A stretch of DNA of 64,000 bases from Candidatus Scalindua japonica. GTDB lineage: Bacteria > Planctomycetota > Brocadiia > Brocadiales > Scalinduaceae. The notes under the pieces are model-generated. The model was not told where the DNA came from and did not search any database. It saw only the letters and a program-made list of their open reading frames with translations. A program made the position numbers and the translations under genes. Location: contig NZ_BAOS01000004.1 of assembly GCF_002443295.1 (NCBI RefSeq), forward strand, positions 186,001 to 250,000. The letters are read 5' to 3'. Shown here piece after piece: positions 36,765 through 46,310 of this stretch; within the stretch, counting starts at the first letter, position 1; every line of letters begins with the position of its first letter.

Positions 36765-38585
36765 ATGAAAAACACAAAGAATATACTTTTTTTCTGTTGT
36801 ACTGTTTTGCTGTTTTGGTCACATATCGTTTTTGCATGGGAAACTATGGATACCGATGAAATAAAACCCGGAATGAAGGGTTACGGAAGAACTGTGTTCT
36901 CTGGAAAACAGATTGAATCATTTGATATAGAAGTACTGGGAGTATTAAAAAATTGGGAAGCAAAAAACGATATGATTCTTATAAAGATGTCAGGTGGCCC
37001 CTTGGAAAAAACCGGTATTATTGCCGGAATGAGTGGTAGTCCGGTTTATATTGATGATAAACTCATAGGTGCGGTATCTCATGGATGGAGTTATTCAAAG
37101 GATGCAATTGCAGGGGTAACTCCTATTAGAGCCATGATAGACGTAATGGAAATGGACTCCAGAAACAGGAAGAATCTTGCTGCGAAAGCAAACAGGATAT
37201 GGAGTACATCACTGAATACTCAAGATACTAATGTAATAGCCAAATTAGAATCATACGGGCTTTTACACAAATATGAATTTCATGAAAACACTGATACACG
37301 GGAACCGTTTATTTTTAACCTTGTACCCATTCAAACCCCTTTAATTGTCTCCGGGTTCAGTAATGAAAGTCTGACTAAAATAAGCCCTCTTTTCGGAAGA
37401 GTTGGAAGGTTTTCTCTTCATAGTAGTAACGGTGAATATGGTTCGCCAGAAGACCTCGTTAATTTCATGCCAGGTTCATCTATTGCGGTTGAAATAATCA
37501 GGGGTGATTTGAGCGTTTCCGCAGTCGGAACCTTAACATACCGAGATGGTAATGATATTCTTGCATTTGGACACCCAATAATTCAAATCGGAAATACTGA
37601 TATGCCAATGGCAACAGCAGAAGTGCATACTATACTTGCAAGCCAGGCCAGCTCAACAAAAATGGCATCACCTGGTAAAATCATTGGAAGAATTACACAG
37701 GACAGGAGGTCTGCAATTGCCGGAAAAATTGGTGAATATACTCAAATGTTACCTTGCCAGGTTAAAATACAAGGATCTCTGAATATTGAATACAACTTTG
37801 AAGTAGTTCAGGATAGAATATTGACGCCGATTCTTGTACAAATGGCAATTGAGAATGCGATACTCACTACTGAAAAAACTGTAGGCGAAAAGTCCATGAT
37901 GATAAAACTTGATATAGGTATCGCTGACAGGGAAGAACCAATCAGTATAGAGAATAAATATTTTGACTCTGGGCCTTCCTGGCTACCGATTTACAACGTT
38001 ATTGAACCAATTACAATATTGCTAAATAATGAATTCAAGACGGCAAAAATAGAATCTATTAATTTAGTTGCCGATATCTCAGAACATAACAATGTTGCAT
38101 TTATTGATAATATCAAGGTCAGCAATAAGTGGGTTTCTCCGGGAGAAGAGGTGCTCATGAATATCAGTGTAAAACAATATGCCAGAAGCTATGCATCTAT
38201 ACCGTTAACAATCAAGATCCCTGATGATGTTGCTCCCGGAAGCAGTATACAGGTAATAGTGTGTGATGCCATGAATAGTAAAATGCTGGAAATGACTAGC
38301 GCTCCGGGAAGTTTTTTGCCATCCAGCTTTGAACAGTTAATACACCACCTGGAAAATGAAGAGCACAATAGCAACATAATCGTCAAATTGAGACTAAATA
38401 AAAAGGGGCTTACGTACATGGGTGAAGATTTTCCGTCACTTCCAAATTCATTTTTAAGCATAATGTCTTTGTCAAATCAAAGTGGCGTGACTCCATTACG
38501 AAGTGAAATAGTTAAACGAATCCCAACTGAATGGTTTATCAATGGCAAGCAGACTATTAATTTGTTTGTTGATAATAAGAGTTAA
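36765..38585 (+). CDS. Secreted SpoIVB-type (S55) peptidase family protein
   Basis: From the ATG at 36765 (a TTG at 36732 is less likely) the product is 606 residues with a signal peptide ending near SHIVFA. The S55 domain occupies about 25-330: IKPGMKGYGRTVF, LIKMSGG, the catalytic GMSGSPVY near residue 90, GAVSHGW, and DILAFGHP. In SpoIVB this domain cuts a membrane protease partner. Here the domain is at the N-terminus, followed by about 270 residues of beta-rich sequence, an arrangement seen in planctomycetes and relatives. It is immediately followed by a secreted propeller gene, probably in the same operon. Confidence 0.88.
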   Translation: MKNTKNILFFCCTVLLFWSHIVFAWETMDTDEIKPGMKGYGRTVFSGKQIESFDIEVLGVLKNWEAKNDMILIKMSGGPLEKTGIIAGMSGSPVYIDDKLIGAVSHGWSYSKDAIAGVTPIRAMIDVMEMDSRNRKNLAAKANRIWSTSLNTQDTNVIAKLESYGLLHKYEFHENTDTREPFIFNLVPIQTPLIVSGFSNESLTKISPLFGRVGRFSLHSSNGEYGSPEDLVNFMPGSSIAVEIIRGDLSVSAVGTLTYRDGNDILAFGHPIIQIGNTDMPMATAEVHTILASQASSTKMASPGKIIGRITQDRRSAIAGKIGEYTQMLPCQVKIQGSLNIEYNFEVVQDRILTPILVQMAIENAILTTEKTVGEKSMMIKLDIGIADREEPISIENKYFDSGPSWLPIYNVIEPITILLNNEFKTAKIESINLVADISEHNNVAFIDNIKVSNKWVSPGEEVLMNISVKQYARSYASIPLTIKIPDDVAPGSSIQVIVCDAMNSKMLEMTSAPGSFLPSSFEQLIHHLENEEHNSNIIVKLRLNKKGLTYMGEDFPSLPNSFLSIMSLSNQSGVTPLRSEIVKRIPTEWFINGKQTINLFVDNKS

Positions 38586-38595
38586 GTATTCAATT

Positions 38596-38618
38596 TAGTG
38601 GGCAGTGCTCACCATACT
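38596..38618. repeat. Half copy of the GGGTGGGC-type inverted element
   Basis: TAGTGGGCAGTGCTCACC between two genes resembles, in reverse complement, one arm of the larger element at 41390-41459 (GGTGAGC, GCTGCCCACC). It is probably a solo arm of the same dispersed repeat. Confidence 0.5.
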
Positions 38619-38623
38619 GATTA

Positions 38624-40915
38624 ATGATAAATTTACTTAAAAATTACAGATTAGCCATCACCCTGTTGGCTAACATTTTAATATTATTAAATACACAGCC
38701 CATATATGCAGTTACAACAAAAATGTGGACAAATACTGATCCGGCGGAGATTTCAAAAGGTAAGTTACAAAATGTGTCTGTAAGTAGTTCAGGGAAATTC
38801 ACATTATCACCAGACAAAAGAAGAGCAGATGGTATACTGGCATCATATGTCTGGTGCCTGGTTGCAGACGGTACTGATTCATTATTTGCAGGTACTGGCA
38901 ACCCAGGCACGGTATTCAAGGCCAGCCACAATGGGAATATTGAAGAGTATTTTAAAACTCCTGAGCTACATGTCCAAAGCCTTACAATCGATTCCGCAGG
39001 AAATATTTTTGCGGGTACTTTACCTAACGGAAGAATTTACAAAATCTCATCTAAGGGACAGGGAGAGGTATTCTGCAAACTTCCCGTTCCATATATATGG
39101 GACATTATTTCTGATAATTGCGGTAACCTATACGCAGCTACTGGCAACAGCGGTGATATCTATAAGATTTCAGATAAAGGAATTCCAATCCTCTTTTTTG
39201 ATTCACCGTTTTCAAATATACTTGATCTTGTAATTGATGATGATGGCAATGTTTATGCCTGCAGTGAACCAGAGGGAATTATTTACAAGATAACTCCAAA
39301 TGGTAACGCATCTGTCCTTTATGATGCGGATGAAGATGAGGTCCATTGCCTGGCCATAGATAAAAATGGTGTTGTATACGCAGGAACTTCATCCGGTACC
39401 CCTCCGTTACTTCGCGCTCCCGCTCCTCCTGTTCTACCGAAAGTACAGTTACCACTGCTAATGGAAAATTTTCCAGGTGAACCAAGTGATGTCTGGCTAA
39501 ATAATTTCTTGTCTGAAAATGATATTGAAACAGCAGCCTCAACTTTTATGGAAGAAGGATATGCTGAAAATGGAATGAGAGAAGTGCCTGTAATTCCAGA
39601 AATGAATAATGTATATCGTATTGATAAAGATGGAAGAGTAAGAAAAATATTTGCAGCAGAAGGATTTATTCTCTGCCTGGCAATTGATTATAACAATGAT
39701 GTTATTGTGGGTACTGGGAACAAGGCAGCATTATTTAAAATTGACAGTAACAATGGCGCCAGTTTGCTTTATGATTTCAGTGAATCACAGGTGTTAGAAA
39801 TTCTTTCATATAAAAATGGAATCAATTACATTGCAACTGGTAACAATGCGAATATTTATCAATTATCAAGCTCATTCTCTCGTGAAGGAACTTACGAGTC
39901 CGTTGTCCACGACACAACATATATTTCTTCATGGGGGTGTATTTCATGGAAAGGAAAGACACCCCCACAAACCAATATCATATTGTCCACAAGGTCCGGG
40001 AATAACAGAAGGCCGGATATTACGTGGAGTGACTGGGCACAGACACACAAGTCCAAAGTCGTAAAAGTTAAAAGCCCTTCAGCACGCTTTATACAATACC
40101 GTGCTACTCTTTTGACTAATGATTCCAACGTTACACCTTCCCTTGAGAATGTCAGTATAGCTTACTTGCCTCAAAACCAACCTCCTATTATTAGAAGAGT
40201 TGAGGTCACTGCTCCAAGTCACTTTCCAGATGATATTATGGAAAATAGCAACACCTTAAATGTACCGGAAACCGTCCATTCAGGACCTGATGATCTATAT
40301 CTGGATAGCAGCCGCAAGAATCAGAAAGCGGCCTCAAACGAACCCAGGAAACTAATATCCTGGGATGCAGAAGACCCTAATAACGATAGATTGGAATTTG
40401 ATCTTGAATTTAAGAGTGTTGATGAAAGCAAATGGAAGAATTTAAAAAAAAATGTTAAAGAGGTAAATGAACTCTATTGGAACATAAACAGAATACCAGA
40501 TGGATACTATCAAGCGAAAGTCATTGCGTGTGATAGTCTGGATAATCCGCTGGAATTCGCATTGCACGAAGATATAGAGAGTGAAAGCTTTCTTATAGAT
40601 AATACAAGGCCGGTAGTATTAAATCTTAAAACGGTTGTTCAGTCTAACACAATAGACAAGAACGGTAGAGCCGGTCACACCATAATTGTTTCAGGTACCG
40701 CAAGGGATGCTATGTGTAATATAACAGACATTCAATATTCTATAGATTCGGGAGAATGGCAGACAACATTCCCGGAAGACAAAATTTTTGATTCAATGGA
40801 GGAAACATTCATTATTACAATCCCATACATTTCGGCTGATGAACACACTATCGTTATCAATGCATTAGATTATGAGGGTAACATAGGTAGCAGCAGGATT
40901 GTATTTAATCCTTGA
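38624..40915 (+). CDS. Secreted NHL-like beta-propeller protein
   Basis: 763 residues with a signal peptide (about 1-29). Residues of about 60-430 hold repeated blades of the form D-x-x-GN-[IVL]-[FY]-A-x-T/S-x-x-x-G-x-IYKI, as in NHL/gluconolactonase-like propellers. The chain then has ISSWGCISW and SWDAEDPNNDRLEF, with fibronectin/Ig-like beta domains to the C-terminus (about 530-763), the last resembling SGTARDAMCNI. It is 38 bases after the S55 peptidase. A surface sensor, a peptidase substrate or a binding partner are all possible; the family name is unknown to me. Confidence 0.8.
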   Translation: MINLLKNYRLAITLLANILILLNTQPIYAVTTKMWTNTDPAEISKGKLQNVSVSSSGKFTLSPDKRRADGILASYVWCLVADGTDSLFAGTGNPGTVFKASHNGNIEEYFKTPELHVQSLTIDSAGNIFAGTLPNGRIYKISSKGQGEVFCKLPVPYIWDIISDNCGNLYAATGNSGDIYKISDKGIPILFFDSPFSNILDLVIDDDGNVYACSEPEGIIYKITPNGNASVLYDADEDEVHCLAIDKNGVVYAGTSSGTPPLLRAPAPPVLPKVQLPLLMENFPGEPSDVWLNNFLSENDIETAASTFMEEGYAENGMREVPVIPEMNNVYRIDKDGRVRKIFAAEGFILCLAIDYNNDVIVGTGNKAALFKIDSNNGASLLYDFSESQVLEILSYKNGINYIATGNNANIYQLSSSFSREGTYESVVHDTTYISSWGCISWKGKTPPQTNIILSTRSGNNRRPDITWSDWAQTHKSKVVKVKSPSARFIQYRATLLTNDSNVTPSLENVSIAYLPQNQPPIIRRVEVTAPSHFPDDIMENSNTLNVPETVHSGPDDLYLDSSRKNQKAASNEPRKLISWDAEDPNNDRLEFDLEFKSVDESKWKNLKKNVKEVNELYWNINRIPDGYYQAKVIACDSLDNPLEFALHEDIESESFLIDNTRPVVLNLKTVVQSNTIDKNGRAGHTIIVSGTARDAMCNITDIQYSIDSGEWQTTFPEDKIFDSMEETFIITIPYISADEHTIVINALDYEGNIGSSRIVFNP

Positions 40916-41088
40916 TTAGTAATTTAAGGATTAGAAGATTATATTTACAAAGTCGTGATTAAACATATTTTGGTTAATTGCTTTATCTTTATTATAAGCA
41001 TGTACAAAATTATAACCTTCAAGACTATAGGTATGGTTAAAATAAAAAAATAATTGACGGTTTCAAACACGCATTCGCAACTGATGGC

Positions 41089-41373
41089 GTGAAGTTTGAG
41101 GATTGTGACACTGCCTTAATCAGAAAATTAGCAGACTGTATAGTCAGGAGAAATATGTCAGTACCGGCTATTATGTTTCTCGAATCTGTACGACCTTTAA
41201 ATTTTATTGGCAGTCAGGCAATGATTTTTTTAAAACCGGTCCTTTCACGTTTTTTTACCAGAGAAGAGTATCATAAATTGGCCATTATATTGGAAAAGCG
41301 AGAAGTCGTAGACCTGCTGATAAATGAGATTGAACAGAAAGAAAATGCAGCAGGAGAAAATCCTGAAATGTAG
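41089..41373 (+). CDS. Small conserved-looking protein, possibly frameshifted at its 5' end
   Basis: A GTG start gives 94 residues (LADCIVRRNMSVPAIMF, LNFIGSQAMIFLKPVL), with a mid-protein amphipathic segment that may touch membrane and an acidic C-terminus. The frame stays open upstream to 41041. An ATG at 41033 would join it if the A7 run at 41044-41050 had one more base. So the true start may be at 41033, with a homopolymer error or a real slippage site. I do not recognise the family. It precedes the MutL-type gene and may belong to that operon. Confidence 0.65.
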   Translation: MKFEDCDTALIRKLADCIVRRNMSVPAIMFLESVRPLNFIGSQAMIFLKPVLSRFFTREEYHKLAIILEKREVVDLLINEIEQKENAAGENPEM

Positions 41374-41389
41374 ATTAACGCACGGTTAT

Positions 41390-41459
41390 AGCAGGGTGAG
41401 CGCTGCCCACCAGAACTACTATACCTTACAAAGAAATGGTGGCCAACGCCCACCCTACT
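41390..41459. repeat. Imperfect inverted-repeat element, 23-base arms
   Basis: AGCAGGGTGAGCGCTGCCC... (41390-41412) pairs imperfectly with TGGTGGCCAACGCCCACC... (41437-41459). The arms match at roughly 19 of 23 positions around a 24-base centre. It abuts the MutL-type start codon, so it also occupies that gene's leader. Confidence 0.65.
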
Positions 41460-41463
41460 CAAA

Positions 41464-43263
41464 ATGATTAATGATCTTAACGTAATTGTTGCAACAGACT
41501 GTGGCAGCACGACAACCAAAGCAATACTTATAGAAAAAAAGAGCAATGAATATCGCCAGACTTACCGAGGTGAAGCGCCAACCACCGTAGAATCACCTTT
41601 TGAAGATGTTACAAGAGGCGTACTTAATGCCTTTGCCGAACTTGAAGAGTTGTCTGGCAGGAAGATACTGGATGGAGAAAAAATTATCACGCCCGCACGG
41701 GGTAATACAGGCGTAGATATTTATATATCAACAAGCAGTGCTGGCGGAGGCCTTCAAATGATGGTTGCCGGTGTAGTGAAGACAATGTCAGCACAAAGCG
41801 CGCAAAAGGCTGCTTTAGGCGCAGGCGCGATTGTTATGGATGTAATAGCCTCTAATGACAAACGCCTTCCACATGAGAAAATCGAAAGGATCAGAGACCT
41901 GCGTCCGGACATGATACTTCTGTCAGGTGGAACTGATGGTGGGACAGTATCACATGTTGTAGAATTGGCAGAGTTTATAGGTGCGGCTAACCCCAGACCA
42001 CGTCTGGGTATGACGTTTCAACTCCCAGTCATATATGCTGGAAATAAAGAAGCACAAGAGAGGGTAAGCGATGTTTTAAAAGATAAGACGGCATTAAAAA
42101 TAACGGATAACTTGCGACCTGTGCTGGAGAAAGAGAATCTTGGCCCTGCAAGGCAGGAAATACAAAATCTGTTTTTAGAGCACGTTATGGCACATGCCCC
42201 CGGATACAAAAAATTAATGTCATGGACAGGTGTACCAATAATGCCAACTCCTGGTGCTGTTGGTGAGATGATACAGACAGTTGCCAGAAAAGGAGACATC
42301 AATGTAGTCGGTGTTGACATAGGCGGTGCAACTACAGATGTATTCTCCGTATTTGATGGTGTTTTTAATCGTACTGTAAGTGCCAACTTTGGAATGAGTT
42401 ACAGTATATCAAATGTTATTGCTGAGACCGGTATTGAAAATATTATTAAATGGCTTCCTTTTGAAATCGATGAAGCAGATATTTGTAACAGGATAAAAAA
42501 CAAAATGATTCGTCCTACTACCATTCCTCAATTGCTGGAGGATTTAAAACTGGAACATGCCATAGCGAGAGAAGCTTTGAAACTCTCATTTGAGCAGCAT
42601 AAGGCACTTGCTGTTGGGCTAAAGGGAGTTCAGAAACAGAAGGACATCTCAGAAACATTTGACCGGGTAGGGGAAGAAGAGACGCTTATTAAAATGAACA
42701 AACTTGATCTCATTGTAGGTAGCGGCGGTGTTTTATCACATGCTCCCAGAAGGGCCCAGGCAATGATGATGATGATTGACGCCTTTCAGCCACAAGGTAT
42801 CACCATGATAGCAGTAGACAGTATATTTATGATGCCACATCTTGGTGTACTTTCTACGATAAATGAGAAAGCGGCAACAGAAGTATTTGAGAAAGATTGC
42901 TTGATCTACCTCGGTACATGTCTTTCTTTGACAAATTCCGGTAAGTATGGAGCTCAATGCCTGGACTGCGTAATTACATACTCTGATGGAAAGAAACGGA
43001 ATGATTTACTTTTATACGGAGAGATAAAAGTCTTTGAATTGGGCGAAGGAGAAAAGGCTGAAGTTGAAGTAACACCTGCCAGACAATTTGATTTGGGAGT
43101 CGGAAAAGGCCAGAAAATAACAAAAGAGGTTACGGGAGGCGTAGTTGGTCTTGTTATAGATGCAAGAGGCAGGCCACTTGACCTTGATTGCAGGAAAGTA
43201 AAGGAACCTATGGACAAGGTGCTTTCAAAATGGAATATGGCCTTTGATGCATATCCAAACTAG
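41464..43263 (+). CDS. MutL/GlmL family ASKHA-type ATPase
   Basis: 599 residues of the glutamate mutase MutL (GlmL) family. The ASKHA phosphate motifs are ATDCGSTTTKA (about 10-20) and VVGVDIGGATTDVFS (about 283-297), with LLSGGTDGGTV and LIVGSGGVLSHAP between and after. In clostridial glutamate fermentation, GlmL is encoded with the B12-dependent mutase subunits GlmS and GlmE. None of these is present here; the neighbours are a barrel-sandwich protein and membrane proteins. The ATPase assignment is firm, but a mutase-activating role is doubtful in this context. Confidence 0.88.
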   Translation: MINDLNVIVATDCGSTTTKAILIEKKSNEYRQTYRGEAPTTVESPFEDVTRGVLNAFAELEELSGRKILDGEKIITPARGNTGVDIYISTSSAGGGLQMMVAGVVKTMSAQSAQKAALGAGAIVMDVIASNDKRLPHEKIERIRDLRPDMILLSGGTDGGTVSHVVELAEFIGAANPRPRLGMTFQLPVIYAGNKEAQERVSDVLKDKTALKITDNLRPVLEKENLGPARQEIQNLFLEHVMAHAPGYKKLMSWTGVPIMPTPGAVGEMIQTVARKGDINVVGVDIGGATTDVFSVFDGVFNRTVSANFGMSYSISNVIAETGIENIIKWLPFEIDEADICNRIKNKMIRPTTIPQLLEDLKLEHAIAREALKLSFEQHKALAVGLKGVQKQKDISETFDRVGEEETLIKMNKLDLIVGSGGVLSHAPRRAQAMMMMIDAFQPQGITMIAVDSIFMMPHLGVLSTINEKAATEVFEKDCLIYLGTCLSLTNSGKYGAQCLDCVITYSDGKKRNDLLLYGEIKVFELGEGEKAEVEVTPARQFDLGVGKGQKITKEVTGGVVGLVIDARGRPLDLDCRKVKEPMDKVLSKWNMAFDAYPN

Positions 43264-43283
43264 AGTTTTTTTATAATATAATT

Positions 43284-44426
43284 ATGACACACGCTTACAC
43301 ACCAGGTTTAAGACTGGCTGAAAAATTACAAATAAGAAAAAGCAGAAACCTTCCACTCCCCGGTGATGTGATGGTAAAAAAAGGAGACACGGTTAAATTC
43401 GATGATATAGTGGCCAGGACAAATCTACCAGGAAAAGTCCATTCTGTAAATGTAGTAAACCGTCTTGCTATTTTGCCGAATGATTTGCGCAAAAACATGT
43501 TAAAAAAAGAGGGTGATAGTGTAACCAAAGATGAACCAATAGCAGAAACCAGACCGTTTATTAAAATGTTCAAGTCTATCTGCCTCTCTCCTATCACCGG
43601 TAATATTGAAAGTATTTCAGACATTACAGGTCAGATATTATTAAGAGAGCCCCCTAAACCTGTCCAGATTAGTGCATATATAGATGGCACGGTAGTAGAA
43701 ACAATTGAAAAGGAAGGTGTTGTAATAGAAACAAATGCTACTTTCATTCAAGGCATATTCGGTGTTGGAGGTGAAACTACTGGAGAGCTGCAAATTGTAG
43801 TTGATTCTCCTGACGAAATTGTAACGCCTGAGAACATAAAGGACAGCCACAGAGACAAGATAATTGCAGGCGGATCAATCATCTACTTTGATGCTATCAA
43901 AAAGGCGCTGGATACTGGTGTGAAAGGAATCGTTGTTGGTGGAATTCGGGATAAGGAAATTAATGAACTTCTCGGCTATGACTTAGGGGTTGCAATTACA
44001 GGATCAGAAGATATTAATATAACAATTATTATTACAGAAGGATTTGGTCAGATCAGGATGGCACAAAAGACATTTGAGATATTGAAACATAGAGAAGGTT
44101 CTGTCGCGTCTATAAACGGCGCCACACAAATAAGAGCCGGAGTGGTCAGACCTGAAATAATAATTCCGTATAACAAAGAAGAGGTTTCCGGTACGGCTGC
44201 AGAAAGCAGTCCATCTGAGAACAGAGAATCTGTCGGAATTTCAATAGGTAACCAGATTCGTATAATCAGAAATCCGAATTTTGGAATGCTTGGTAAGGTT
44301 AAGGAATTGCCAAGTGAATTGCAGGCAATTGAGACGGAAGCTATGGCCAGAGTTTTAAAAGTTGAATTTCCTGATGGTCAAACTGCTATTGTACCAAGGG
44401 CAAATGTTGAGGCAATTGAGGAATAA
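43284..44426 (+). CDS. RnfC-like barrel-sandwich protein with C-terminal KOW-like segment
   Basis: 380 residues, no signal peptide. The first 170 residues have two lipoyl/barrel-sandwich-like stretches: GDVMVKKGDTVKFDDIVA with LPGKVHSVN, and SPITGNIESISDITGQILL with AYIDGTVVE. These resemble the sandwich domain of RnfC. The middle is alpha/beta (GGSIIYFDAIKKAL, GVKGIVVGGI). The end (IRIIRNPNFGMLGKV, LKVEFPDGQTAIV) looks like a KOW/SH3 barrel. Its stop shares one base with the next start (TAATG). Function unknown; it recurs with MutL-type genes to my recollection. Confidence 0.7.
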   Translation: MTHAYTPGLRLAEKLQIRKSRNLPLPGDVMVKKGDTVKFDDIVARTNLPGKVHSVNVVNRLAILPNDLRKNMLKKEGDSVTKDEPIAETRPFIKMFKSICLSPITGNIESISDITGQILLREPPKPVQISAYIDGTVVETIEKEGVVIETNATFIQGIFGVGGETTGELQIVVDSPDEIVTPENIKDSHRDKIIAGGSIIYFDAIKKALDTGVKGIVVGGIRDKEINELLGYDLGVAITGSEDINITIIITEGFGQIRMAQKTFEILKHREGSVASINGATQIRAGVVRPEIIIPYNKEEVSGTAAESSPSENRESVGISIGNQIRIIRNPNFGMLGKVKELPSELQAIETEAMARVLKVEFPDGQTAIVPRANVEAIEE

Positions 44427-45625
44427 TGAATAAAACATTGGTCATATACATATTATTTATACTTACCCTTTCATACACATCCCTCACATTTGGCATGGGA
44501 AGAGGTAAGTCTGACTTTGAGGCCTTTGATACTCCAAATGACAGTGGCAATAGCATATCGCTCAGATGGCCGTCTTCTCCTGATGAATCAACAAATGCTG
44601 AGTACATTGTATTTGTTTCTACTAATAAAAACGGTCCATTTGAAATAGAAGCTTTACACATCAAATCTAATGATATGTATGAAGAAGGTACGGATTCCAG
44701 TTATCATATTGCACACATTGAAACTAATAATTTATTAATTACAGAAATTTCTAATAATAATGACAACATCAATTATTTCTTCAAGCTTGTCAAGAGATCA
44801 AATATTGATAGTGTAAATATAGGAATGATTGAATCCGCTACCCCCAAGGGAAACTGGTTCAACAAGTTGAGATTGAATAATTTTATAATAATGATTATCT
44901 TTTCGATAATTGTATTAGGCTGCATCAAGCACGCAAAAAAAGTTCAAGGCCTTTTTATCAGAAAAATAAAAGGTTTAGATGCTATAGATGATGCGTTAGG
45001 AAGAGCGACAGAGATGGGTAAGCCGGCATTGTTTGTCCATGGCCTTAATGACATGGACAGTATCTCTACAATTGCTGCCATAAATATACTTGGAAAGATT
45101 GCGTTAAGGGTTGCGGAATACGATACCCCACTCAAGGTATCTAACATTTATCCGATTGTTTTGTCCGTAAGTCAGGAAGTAGTTAAAGAATCATATTTAG
45201 AAGCTGGAAGACCAGATGCGTACATAGCAGATAATGTTTTTTTAGCGGCATCAGAACAATTTCCATATGTAGTAGCGCTGAGTGGTATAATGACCCGTGA
45301 AAAACCTGCAGCAAATTTCTTTGTAGGATATTTTTACGCGGAATCTCTGATCCTTGCCGAAACCGGAGCAGCTACAGGAGCTATCCAGATAGCGGCAACA
45401 GATGCCTTTACCCAATTGCCGTTCTTTATCACAACATGCGATTATACCCTTATGGGTGAAGAGCTGTACGCGGCAAGCGCTTATTTATCAAGAGACCCGT
45501 TACTTCTGGGTAGTTTACGCGCACAGGATATAACTAAAGCAATAATAATAGGTGTTATTGTGTTTGGAGCATTTCTTGCAACATGTGGAGTAGACTTTAT
45601 TACTTTTCTCTTTAAGCCCGGTTGA
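44426..45625 (+). CDS. Membrane protein, DUF6754-like, with N-terminal Fn3-like domain
   Basis: 399 residues: a signal/anchor segment (about 1-23), a periplasmic fibronectin III-like region (ISLRWPSSPD, AEYIVFVSTN; about 35-135), a transmembrane helix at about 150-170, a cytoplasmic alpha/beta part (KGLDAIDDALGRATEMGKPALFVHG to SLRAQDITKA) and a final helix near 372-395. The central part matches what I recall of DUF6754. It overlaps the preceding gene by one base and begins a set of four membrane protein genes. Confidence 0.72.
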   Translation: MNKTLVIYILFILTLSYTSLTFGMGRGKSDFEAFDTPNDSGNSISLRWPSSPDESTNAEYIVFVSTNKNGPFEIEALHIKSNDMYEEGTDSSYHIAHIETNNLLITEISNNNDNINYFFKLVKRSNIDSVNIGMIESATPKGNWFNKLRLNNFIIMIIFSIIVLGCIKHAKKVQGLFIRKIKGLDAIDDALGRATEMGKPALFVHGLNDMDSISTIAAINILGKIALRVAEYDTPLKVSNIYPIVLSVSQEVVKESYLEAGRPDAYIADNVFLAASEQFPYVVALSGIMTREKPAANFFVGYFYAESLILAETGAATGAIQIAATDAFTQLPFFITTCDYTLMGEELYAASAYLSRDPLLLGSLRAQDITKAIIIGVIVFGAFLATCGVDFITFLFKPG

Positions 45626-45656
45626 AAAAGTATTTATAGAAAGGAACATCAACTAA

Positions 45657-46310
45657 ATGAGCTTTCTTAAAAGAACAGTACCCATGATAATTGCATTTAT
45701 TATGGGTATATTGATGGTATTTCAATACTATGTACCCCATGAAGCATCACAAAATCTGTTAAAAGTTGTAACCAGATGGGGAATGATAATATCAGGATTT
45801 GCCATGTTCATAGGAGCCTACAGCCTGTTCCACCTGCACTGGAACAAAATCAAACTAAAGGTGTCAGGATGGGGTTATAGCGTATTTGTGTTCTTCGGGG
45901 CCGGGATAACCATCATCTTTGGCTTGTACAACGGAGGTGAATTCTTCTGGAATGATAAGCAGGTTGGAACAATGTTTGACTGGTTATTTGATTATGTACA
46001 GGTTCCTGCCGGCGCTACAATTTTTTCTATTCTAGCATTCTTTATGGCTTCTGCCGCATACAGGACTTTCAGGGCCAGGAACAAAGAGGCGACAATCCTG
46101 CTGATATCTGCAATAATAGTAATGCTGGGGCGAGTCCCAATTGGTACCATGATATCACAATATATTCCGATAGCTGCCGACTGGATAATGTCAGTCCCGA
46201 ATCTGGCCGCTAAAAGGGCTATCTTAATTGGAGTATCTATTGGAGTTATAGCTACTTCAATCAAAATCATCTTTGGTATTGAAAGGGCTTATCTCGGGGG
46301 TGGCGACTAA
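45657..46310 (+). CDS. Integral membrane protein of the MutL-type cluster
   Basis: 217 residues with six or so hydrophobic segments (about 8-25, 37-57, 73-93, 118-137, 147-163, 190-208). No recognised domain. A good AAAGGAAC site precedes the ATG and the stop shares a base with the next start (TAATG), so it is translationally coupled to the following gene. Confidence 0.7.
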   Translation: MSFLKRTVPMIIAFIMGILMVFQYYVPHEASQNLLKVVTRWGMIISGFAMFIGAYSLFHLHWNKIKLKVSGWGYSVFVFFGAGITIIFGLYNGGEFFWNDKQVGTMFDWLFDYVQVPAGATIFSILAFFMASAAYRTFRARNKEATILLISAIIVMLGRVPIGTMISQYIPIAADWIMSVPNLAAKRAILIGVSIGVIATSIKIIFGIERAYLGGGD

